Notes under the pieces: model-generated
Told to the model about the DNA's origin: nothing
The model's database searches: none
The model's input: only the letters and a program-made list of their open reading frames with translations
Made by a program: the position numbers and the translations under genes
From: DASSKO01 sp035690425
GTDB taxonomy: Bacteria > Actinomycetota > Actinomycetes > Propionibacteriales > Nocardioidaceae
Length of the DNA stretch: 56,154 nt
Assembly (NCBI GenBank): GCA_035690425.1
Contig: DASSKO010000091.1
Coordinates: 1-56,154, forward strand
Direction: 5' to 3'
Part shown: positions 50,450 through 56,154 of the stretch, piece after piece
How the letters are laid out: every line of letters starts with the position of its first letter
How positions within the stretch are numbered: the first letter of the stretch is position 1

Positions 50450-51855
50450 TGACCCCGCCCTCTCCGGCCGACGGACACGGACTGGCCAGCGGCTCCTCGC
50501 TGTCCTCGCGCGAGCGGGAGCAGGAGCGTCGGGCGTGGTACTGGTACGACTGGGCGAACTCCGCCTACGTCACCACGATCGCCACCGTGCTGTTCGCGCC
50601 GTACCTCACCAGCGTCGCCGAGACCGCTGCGTGCGGGCAGCCGAGCACCCCGGCCGACCCCTGCAGCACCGACCTCGACGTGCTGGGGGTGGCGGTGTCG
50701 CCCGGCTCCCTCGTGTTCTACGTGGTGACCGTGGCGACCGTGCTCTCCGCGCTGGTGCTGCCGGTGGTGGGTGCGCTCGCGGACCGGTCGGCGCGCAAGA
50801 AGCACCTGCTGGCCCGGTTCGCCTGGGCGGGCAGTCTGGCCGCGGCCTGCATGTTCTTCGTGACCGGCGGCGGGTGGGAGCTCGGTGCGGTGCTGCTGGT
50901 CGTGGCAAACCTGTGCCTCGGCTCGTCCCTCGTCGTCTACGACGCGATTCTGTGCGAGGTGGCCGGGCCGGACGAGCGCGACGCGGTGTCCTCGCGTGGC
51001 TGGGCGCTGGGATACCTCGGCGGTGGGCTGCTGCTCGCGGTCAACCTCGCGATCGTGACGTTCGACGACGAGCTCGGGCTCGACACCACGACAGCGGTGC
51101 GCATCAGCATGCTGACCGCGGCGGCGTGGTGGGCGGGATTCACCGTGATCCCGTTCCTCGGGCTGCGCGACCGTCCCCCCGAGCACGTGGTCGACACCCC
51201 CGGTGGGGTGGTGCGCGACAGCTTCGGGCAGCTGGTCACCACGCTGCGGGAGGCGCGGTCCTACCCGATGACGTTGACCTTCCTGGCCGCCTACCTGTTC
51301 TACAACGACGGCGTCCAGACCGTCATCGCCTCCGCGTCCGTGTACGGCGAGAAGGAGCTGGGATTCGAGACCGAGGTCCTCATCGGCACGATCCTGCTGG
51401 TGCAGTTCGTCGCGTTCGGTGGCGCACTGCTCTTCGGCCGCATCGCCCGGCGTGCCGGCAGCCGCAAGACCATCATGGCCGGGCTGTTCGGCTGGGTGAT
51501 GATCGTCTCGTTCGGCTACCTGCTGCCCGCGGGACGCATCCTGCCCTTCCTGGCGCTCGCCGTGGCCATCGGCGTAGTGCTCGGAGGCACCCAGGCGCTG
51601 TCCCGGTCGTTCTTCAGCCAGCTGATCCCGCGTGGGCGTGAGGGCGAGTACTTCAGCCTCTACCAGGCTTGTGAGCGGGGCACGTCATGGCTGGGCACGC
51701 TCGTGTTCGGCCTGGTCCACCAGTGGGCCGACTCCTACCGGCCGGCGCTGATCGCGCTGATGCTGTTCTTCCTGGTGGGGCTGGTGCTGCTGTGGCGAGT
51801 CGACCCCACACGCGGGGTTCGCGACGCGGGAAACCGGCTGCCGTCGGTGCTTTGA
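50446..51855 (+). CDS. MFS transporter, Atg22/UMF1-like
   Basis: 469 aa, twelve hydrophobic segments. The N-terminal WYWYDWANSAYVTTIATVLF is the hallmark of the Atg22/UMF1 branch, and GGTQALSRSFFSQLIPR and EYFSLYQACERGTSWLG are also typical. The yeast relative exports amino acids from the vacuole; the bacterial substrate is unknown, perhaps the glycerol phosphate or alcohol made by the GDPD with which it is coupled. The start is the ATG in the ATGA overlap. Confidence 0.9.
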   Translation: MMTPPSPADGHGLASGSSLSSREREQERRAWYWYDWANSAYVTTIATVLFAPYLTSVAETAACGQPSTPADPCSTDLDVLGVAVSPGSLVFYVVTVATVLSALVLPVVGALADRSARKKHLLARFAWAGSLAAACMFFVTGGGWELGAVLLVVANLCLGSSLVVYDAILCEVAGPDERDAVSSRGWALGYLGGGLLLAVNLAIVTFDDELGLDTTTAVRISMLTAAAWWAGFTVIPFLGLRDRPPEHVVDTPGGVVRDSFGQLVTTLREARSYPMTLTFLAAYLFYNDGVQTVIASASVYGEKELGFETEVLIGTILLVQFVAFGGALLFGRIARRAGSRKTIMAGLFGWVMIVSFGYLLPAGRILPFLALAVAIGVVLGGTQALSRSFFSQLIPRGREGEYFSLYQACERGTSWLGTLVFGLVHQWADSYRPALIALMLFFLVGLVLLWRVDPTRGVRDAGNRLPSVL

Positions 51856-51943
51856 CCGCCGCTGACCGCCGCTGGCCGCGTCTCGCGGCCGGACGCGTCC
51901 GCGGGGCCGGACGGGTGTGGGAGTGCATGAGAGGCGCCAAAGC

Positions 51944-51970
51944 GGGAATCATCCCGGGGTCGCCGACGTT
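51944..51970 (+). promoter_or_regulatory. Sigma-R type promoter for rbpA
   Basis: GGGAAT at 51944-51949 and GTT at 51968-51970 are separated by exactly 18 bp. This matches the Streptomyces sigma-R (SigR) disulfide-stress consensus GGAAT-N18-GTT, and rbpA of S. coelicolor is a known SigR target. Transcription would start near 51978, about 67 nt before the rbpA ATG. Confidence 0.7.
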
Positions 51971-52044
51971 GCGATCTATAGCCGGGACGCCAGCGTCGCG
52001 GAGAGACCGAAGCAACAGAGCAACCTTACCGGGAGGCCGACCAT

Positions 52045-52425
52045 ATGTCTGACCGAGTTCTGCGTGGTGCGCGGCTGGGCGGCCAGAGCTTCGAGGACGA
52101 GCGCGGTATCGAGTTCGCTCCGCGCCAGCAGGTGGCGTACGCCTGTGTCAACGGTCACGAGTTCGAGATCCCGATGTCGCAGGAGGCTGAGATCCCCCTC
52201 GGCTGGGAGTGTCCGCGGTGCAGCGCAGAGGCGCACCTGGTCGACGGTGCCGAGCCGGAGCTGAAGAAGGAGAAGCCGGTGCGTACGCACTGGGACATGC
52301 TCTGCGAGCGTCGCTCCGAGACCGAGCTGGAGGAGCTCCTGTCGGAGCGGCTCGACCTGCTGCGCAGCGGCGCGGTGGGGCCCCCGCACCTGCACCGCCG
52401 TACCCGGAGCAAGAAGACGGCCTGA
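52045..52425 (+). CDS. rbpA: RNA polymerase-binding protein RbpA
   Basis: 126 aa. RbpA binds the primary sigma factor and core RNA polymerase and stabilises open complexes; it also affects rifampicin tolerance. MSDRVLRGARLGGQSFEDER at the start, the zinc-binding core domain with C-x3-H and CPRC (YACVNGHEFEI, WECPRC), the basic linker and the C-terminal sigma-interacting helix (THWDMLCERRSETELEELLS) are all present. ATG 52045 follows GGGAGG. Confidence 0.95.
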   Translation: MSDRVLRGARLGGQSFEDERGIEFAPRQQVAYACVNGHEFEIPMSQEAEIPLGWECPRCSAEAHLVDGAEPELKKEKPVRTHWDMLCERRSETELEELLSERLDLLRSGAVGPPHLHRRTRSKKTA

Positions 52426-52483
52426 GCCCGGACCGCCTGACCTGCGGCGGTTGTGGCGGCACAGTCAGGGCGGCATCCGTAGG

Positions 52484-52933
52484 TCAGCGACGCTCGTCGT
52501 CGACCACGTGTCCGCGTACGACGGATGTGTCGCCCATCCGACGTGCCGTCATCCGCGACGCCACCCGCTCCGCGCGCCGAGCGAGGAACCAGAACAGCAG
52601 GCGGCGGGCCAGCGGACGTGTGGGCGGAAGCATGAAGAAGAAGCCGGTGAAGTCGCTGGCGAACCCGGGAGTGAGCAGCAGGGTGCCGCCGACGAGCACG
52701 AGCGCCGCGTCGGCGAGCTCGTTGCGTGGCAGCTGCCCGGTGGTGACCGCCGTGCGAAGCGCCGCCCACGCGCGCTGCCCCTCGCGTTTGACGATCCACG
52801 CCCCGATCGCCGAGTCGACCAGCAGCAGCGCGATCGTCAACGGGGCACCGATCTCCTGGCCCAGTTGGATGATCAGGAAGATCTCCAGCAGCGGAACCCC
52901 GAGGAACGCGGCGGCGAGCAACGACCAAGGCAT
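52484..52933 (-). CDS. fxsA: FxsA family membrane protein
   Basis: 149 aa, FxsA domain (named for suppression of F exclusion of phage T7). Segments AAFLGVPLLEIFLIIQLG, APLTIALLLVDSAIGAWIV and DAALVLVGGTLLLTPGFASD are conserved, with the basic C-terminus. Cellular role is uncertain. ATG 52933 lies 4 bp after the ppm stop on the same strand, so it ends the lnt-ppm-fxsA operon. It converges with rbpA over 58 bp. Confidence 0.92.
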   Translation of the reverse strand: MPWSLLAAAFLGVPLLEIFLIIQLGQEIGAPLTIALLLVDSAIGAWIVKREGQRAWAALRTAVTTGQLPRNELADAALVLVGGTLLLTPGFASDFTGFFFMLPPTRPLARRLLFWFLARRAERVASRMTARRMGDTSVVRGHVVDDERR

Positions 52934-52937
52934 GGTC

Positions 52938-53714
52938 TCAGTGTGCCCTACGACGCAAGCATGGCCGGGCCAGTGTGCGCGACAGCCCGCGGAGCCTGGC
53001 GGTCGCGCCCCAGATGGTCACCCGCCAGATGGCTTCGCGCACGATCGCGTGCGTCATCTTGGACTGTCCCTCGACGCGCTCGACGAACCGGATCGGCACC
53101 TCGACCACGTGCAGTCCGACGCCCAGTGCACGACGGGTCAGGTCGATCTGGAAGCAGTAGCCCTGTGAGGACACGTCGTCGAGGTCGATTGCCTGCAGGG
53201 CGGCGCGCCGCCAGGCACGGAAGCCCGACGTCGCGTCCCGCACACCGATGCCGAGGGCGAGCCGGGCGAACTGGTTGCCGCCGCGGGACAGCAACTCGCG
53301 GGTCCACGGCCAGTGCTGCACGCTGCCGCCGGGCACCCACCGAGCACCGAGCACCAGGTCCGCGCCGAGCCGCGGATCGCCCAGCGGCCCGAGCAGCCCG
53401 GGCAGCTGCTCGGGCAGGTGGGAGCCGTCGGCGTCCATCTGCACGAGTACGTCGTATCCGCGCCGGATGCCCCAGTCGAACCCGGCCAGGTAGGCCAGCC
53501 CGAGGCCGCCCTTACCGGCACGGTGCAACACCTCGACATGTGCGTCTCGTGCCGCCAGCCGGTCGGCGATGTCTCCGGTGCCGTCGGGCGAGTTGTCGTC
53601 GATGACCAGCACCTGCGCCGACGGTACCGCGGCGCGGAGGCGCTCCACGGTACTGCGAATGTTGCCCGCCTCGTTGTAGGTCGGCACCAGCACCAACGTC
53701 TGGTCACCGGACAC
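52938..53714 (-). CDS. ppm1: Polyprenol monophosphomannose synthase
   Basis: 258 aa GT2 glycosyltransferase that transfers mannose from GDP-mannose to polyprenyl phosphate, making the donor for protein and lipoglycan mannosylation. Motifs: VPTYNEAGNI, VIDDNSPDGTGDIAD, the DAD in VQMDADGSHLPEQL, and FVERVEGQSKM. It corresponds to the catalytic C-terminal domain of mycobacterial Ppm1. The M. tuberculosis protein fuses this domain to an Lnt; here they are separate genes that overlap by 11 bp. Its start is GTG 53714. Confidence 0.92.
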   Translation of the reverse strand: MSGDQTLVLVPTYNEAGNIRSTVERLRAAVPSAQVLVIDDNSPDGTGDIADRLAARDAHVEVLHRAGKGGLGLAYLAGFDWGIRRGYDVLVQMDADGSHLPEQLPGLLGPLGDPRLGADLVLGARWVPGGSVQHWPWTRELLSRGGNQFARLALGIGVRDATSGFRAWRRAALQAIDLDDVSSQGYCFQIDLTRRALGVGLHVVEVPIRFVERVEGQSKMTHAIVREAIWRVTIWGATARLRGLSRTLARPCLRRRAH

Positions 53715-55233
53715 GCAGCGTCTCCCTTCGACGTCTGAGCACGATGACTGCCGTCAACGTGGCCAAGCCTGCCACTACCGTCGAGACGGTCGCGACGGCG
53801 GCACCGATGCGGACGCCGAGGGTGGTCCCCTCCGCCGCCGGCACCTCGGCGACGATCACCTGCTGGGCACGTGACTCGGTGCGCTCGACCACCTCACCGT
53901 CGGGCGCGATCACGCCGCTGATGCCGGTGGTCGCGGCCACCGCGACGGCACGGCCGGTCTCGACCGCCCGCATCCGGGTGATCGCCCACTGCTGTTCCAG
54001 CTGGTCGGTGCCGAGGTAGGTGGCGTTGTTGGTCTGCACCGCGAGCAGGTCGACTGTCCCGCGGGTGACGTCGCGGATGGCCGCGTCGTAGGCGACCTCG
54101 AAGCACATCACCGCCCCGACGGTCAGCTCGCCCACGTCGAGGACGCCGGGCCGGGTGCCGGGCACGAAGTCGCGCGGGATCTCCGACTCCAGCAGCGGGA
54201 TGAGCGGCGTCAGCGCCGCGCGGAACGGCACCCACTCCCCGAACGGCACCAGCTTGTGTTTGGCGTAGTGGTCGGCAGGGCCGGTGGAGGGCTGCCAGAC
54301 GATCCCCGTGCCCTGTACGTCGTTCGGTCCGGGGCCGAGCGTGACCGCACCGACGACGACCGGCGCTGCGACGGCGTCGACGGCCTGCTGGATCAGCGCG
54401 CCCGCCTGCTCGTAGCGCAGCGGGTCGATATCGCTGGCGTTCTCCGGCCAGATCACCACGTCGGGTGCCGGCACCCGGCCGGTGTCGACGTCCGCGGCCA
54501 GCTCCCGCGTCGCTTCGACATGGTTTCGCAGCGTCACGCGTGGTTCGGAGAATGAGTTCAGACCCTTGCCGGGCACGTCGCCCTGGACCACCGCGACGGT
54601 CAGGGTCCGACCGCCCGGGCCCGCGAGCCCGACCGGCAGCAGCGCGGCGGCCGCCAGCAGGGCCACCGCCGCGCCGGCCGAGGCGGCTGCCCAGCGGCGG
54701 GCATGGACCACCGCCCAGCGACGGAAGCAGACGACCGACGCCGCCAGCAGGATCGAGGCCAACGCCACGACCAGCGTCAGCCCGCCCTCACCGAGATAGC
54801 GCGACCAGCCGACCACGGGGGTGTCGACGAAGGCGGTGCCCAGACGAGCCCACGGGAACCCGCCGAACGGGACGTTGCCGCGCAGGACTTCCATGGCCAC
54901 CCAGGCGGAGGCGCCCCACAGCGGCCAGGCCGGCAGCCGGGAGGTTGCTGCCAGCGACAGCCCCAGCAGTGCGAAGAACGGCACCTCGGCCACGGCGATC
55001 GCGAACTGGATACCGGGTACGACGACGTGCAGCCACCACATGCACACGAGCATGAAAGTGAACCCGAAGACCGAGCCGGCCAGTGCGCCCTTCGCCATGG
55101 ACACGTGGTGGCACATCAGCGCAAGCCCGCCGACGGCGACCAGGGCGAGCGGCCACCACCCCAGTGGCGGCATGGCGAGCGCCAGGCACACGCCCAACGC
55201 AGCAGCGAGCCCGACTCGGAGCAGGGGATGCAC
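53704..55233 (-). CDS. lnt: Apolipoprotein N-acyltransferase
   Basis: 509 aa. Lnt adds the third acyl chain to lipoproteins at the membrane. Six or seven N-terminal hydrophobic segments precede the CN_hydrolase domain (about 215-470). The catalytic Glu is in VIWPENASD, the Lys in YAKHKLVPFGEW and the Cys in AVMCFEVAYD. A last membrane span ends the protein. GTG 55233 follows AAAGGA. Together with Ppm it may form a membrane complex as proposed for mycobacteria. Confidence 0.93.
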   Translation of the reverse strand: MHPLLRVGLAAALGVCLALAMPPLGWWPLALVAVGGLALMCHHVSMAKGALAGSVFGFTFMLVCMWWLHVVVPGIQFAIAVAEVPFFALLGLSLAATSRLPAWPLWGASAWVAMEVLRGNVPFGGFPWARLGTAFVDTPVVGWSRYLGEGGLTLVVALASILLAASVVCFRRWAVVHARRWAAASAGAAVALLAAAALLPVGLAGPGGRTLTVAVVQGDVPGKGLNSFSEPRVTLRNHVEATRELAADVDTGRVPAPDVVIWPENASDIDPLRYEQAGALIQQAVDAVAAPVVVGAVTLGPGPNDVQGTGIVWQPSTGPADHYAKHKLVPFGEWVPFRAALTPLIPLLESEIPRDFVPGTRPGVLDVGELTVGAVMCFEVAYDAAIRDVTRGTVDLLAVQTNNATYLGTDQLEQQWAITRMRAVETGRAVAVAATTGISGVIAPDGEVVERTESRAQQVIVAEVPAAEGTTLGVRIGAAVATVSTVVAGLATLTAVIVLRRRRETLRVR

Positions 55234-55645
55234 ACGGATCCTTTGTGAGTGTCCTGTGGGAGTCGGACCAGGATACGGAAAGAGCCCGAGCCCTTCGGAC
55301 CGAACTCTCGCTCGCTGGCTGCGGGCGACGAGTCCGTTGTCTACTGGGCACCGGGCTCAATCCGAGTCACACCCCACCCGATCCGGGACGGCCGGTCTGC
55401 CGTGGGGACGAAAGGTCGTGGTCGCTCGCCGTTTTCCCCACGGCCCCCTGGACGCCGCCGAATGGTGTGGCCTGCGCGGTGGACTCCGGAACCTTCGCGA
55501 ACATCGGCTGGTGCTGTCAACCCCCGGGTGACCTGCGGCGTCGTGCGTCTGCGCAGGTCACAGCGGCCGGCCGCCGAGCACGCCAGTCTGCCCAAATTGC
55601 ATCCGGCGCGGCGTGTCCGTCGGCGACACGCCGAGGGCCTGTGAA
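55234..55645. other. Gene-free stretch upstream of lnt
   Basis: About 410 bp without a supported gene. It should hold the lnt operon promoter; a TATCCT-like box (minus strand, about 55275) and an isolated TTGACA (minus strand, about 55519) are visible but do not pair with proper spacing. Confidence 0.4.
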
Positions 55646-56107
55646 TCAGCTCTTCGCCGGCACGACGACGGTGCCGGTGGCCGTCACGGCCGTGAGCGGC
55701 TCACCCAGCACCTCGGCCGCGGAGTCGGGCCCCGCCGAGTCTGGCCCTGCGGAGTCGGGCCCCGCCGAGACCGGCCCCGCGGGCCGTCCGCGGCAGACCA
55801 CGCGTGCCTGGAAGTCGATCTCGCGGCTGCGGTTGCCGACTCGTGTCACCGTCGCCACCACCTCCAGCACGTCACCGGCACGTACGGCCTCGCGGAACTG
55901 CACCTGCGAGTACGACGCGAACAGTCCCTCGTCGGAGTCGGTCTGGATGCACACGTCGGTGGCGACGTCACCGAACAGGGCGAGCACGTAGGCTCCGTCG
56001 ACGAGGTTGCCGGCGTAGTGAGCGTGTGAGTACGGCACGTATCGCCGATGCGTGACGACCAGCCCGAGGCGGGAGTCCCCGCGCTCGCTCGCGATGCGGT
56101 CGGTCAT
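55646..56107 (-). CDS. Hotdog-fold protein, 3-aminobutyryl-CoA ammonia lyase-like
   Basis: 153 aa. YVPYSHAHYAGNLVDGAYVL, then ALFGDVATDVCIQTDSDEGL, FASYSQVQFREAVRAGDVLE and VVATVTRVGNRSREIDFQAR match the Kal/beta-alanyl-CoA ammonia lyase group of hotdog proteins, which remove ammonia from 3-aminoacyl-CoA in lysine fermentation or beta-alanine metabolism. An insertion of AGPDS repeats (minus-strand translation of 55722-55781) separates the last two strands. No other genes of that pathway are in the window. Start ATG 56107. Confidence 0.65.
   Translation of the reverse strand: MTDRIASERGDSRLGLVVTHRRYVPYSHAHYAGNLVDGAYVLALFGDVATDVCIQTDSDEGLFASYSQVQFREAVRAGDVLEVVATVTRVGNRSREIDFQARVVCRGRPAGPVSAGPDSAGPDSAGPDSAAEVLGEPLTAVTATGTVVVPAKS
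55722..55781 (-). repeat. Four 15-bp tandem repeats inside a coding region
   Basis: GAGTCGGGCCCCGCC, GAGTCTGGCCCTGCG, GAGTCGGGCCCCGCC and GAGACCGGCCCCGCG follow one another in phase with the codons and encode a repeated AGPDS/AGPVS unit on the minus strand. Copies one and three are identical, suggesting slippage or unequal exchange. Confidence 0.9.
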
Positions 56108-56154
56108 GCCGCCTCACCCCCTACCCGCCACCGCACGTCTTTTACGGTTCCGTG

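Noticed and set aside
55514..55519. TTGACA on the minus strand as an lnt promoter
   Set aside because: No -10 box follows at 16-18 bp, and the distance to lnt is nearly 300 bp.

Overview
The window is high-GC actinobacterial DNA. The best evidence is an intact conserved block seen across Actinobacteria (phosphatidyltransferase, DUF881, small basic protein, DUF881, gcvH, FHA, MerR, BFN nuclease, MerR, gcvP; the Rv1822-Rv1832 order of Mycobacterium), together with rbpA, an lnt-ppm pair, a SigK/RskA pair and an HTH-MurA fusion. GTG starts are frequent and many genes look leaderless. Nocardioidaceae or a neighbouring family is a guess; the sequence alone does not settle it.

Region 1 (1-7947) is a pile of insertion sequences and nothing else: an ISL3 transposase, an IS1634 transposase, an IS1380 transposase with a leader hairpin over its start, an ISL3 fragment, a frameshifted IS3 element and a frameshifted IS481 element, abutting one another. 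Chromosomal genes begin immediately to the right.

Region 2 (8147-18584, all +) is the conserved housekeeping block. It carries cell-envelope genes, two subunits of the glycine cleavage system (gcvH, gcvP) with a glycine riboswitch ahead of gcvP, the FHA metabolic switch, two MerR regulators and a serine hydrolase. Region 3 (18776-28851, all -) has the TldD/TldE protease pair, SigK with its anti-sigma RskA, an operon of SbcD, SbcC and a Pnkp-like phosphatase coupled by ATGA/GTGA overlaps, and fdhD. Region 4 (28888-33776) has a PAP2 protein, an XRE-MurA fusion with an 18-bp palindrome in its promoter, a membrane protein, and a scar of dead genes including an IS481 copy that lost its catalytic core.

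Region 5 (33777-46188) has lpd, an ABC/FtsX export pair, a DUF1918 protein, a DMT-type transporter, then a cluster of three VOC proteins, an AraC regulator and a short UvrA-like ATPase that looks like a drug-resistance module. A HIT protein and an NAD(P)-binding protein follow. Region 6 (46269-56107) has pepN, NUDIX, GDPD, an Atg22-like MFS transporter, rbpA behind a sigma-R type promoter, the lnt-ppm-fxsA operon and a hotdog-fold CoA ammonia lyase relative.

No tRNA, rRNA, CRISPR array, phage gene or classical defence system was seen. The items most worth testing are the XRE-MurA/palindrome pair, the SbcDC-phosphatase operon, the VOC/AraC/UvrA cluster, the rbpA promoter, and the recurrent TAnnnT-N5-8-start arrangement.
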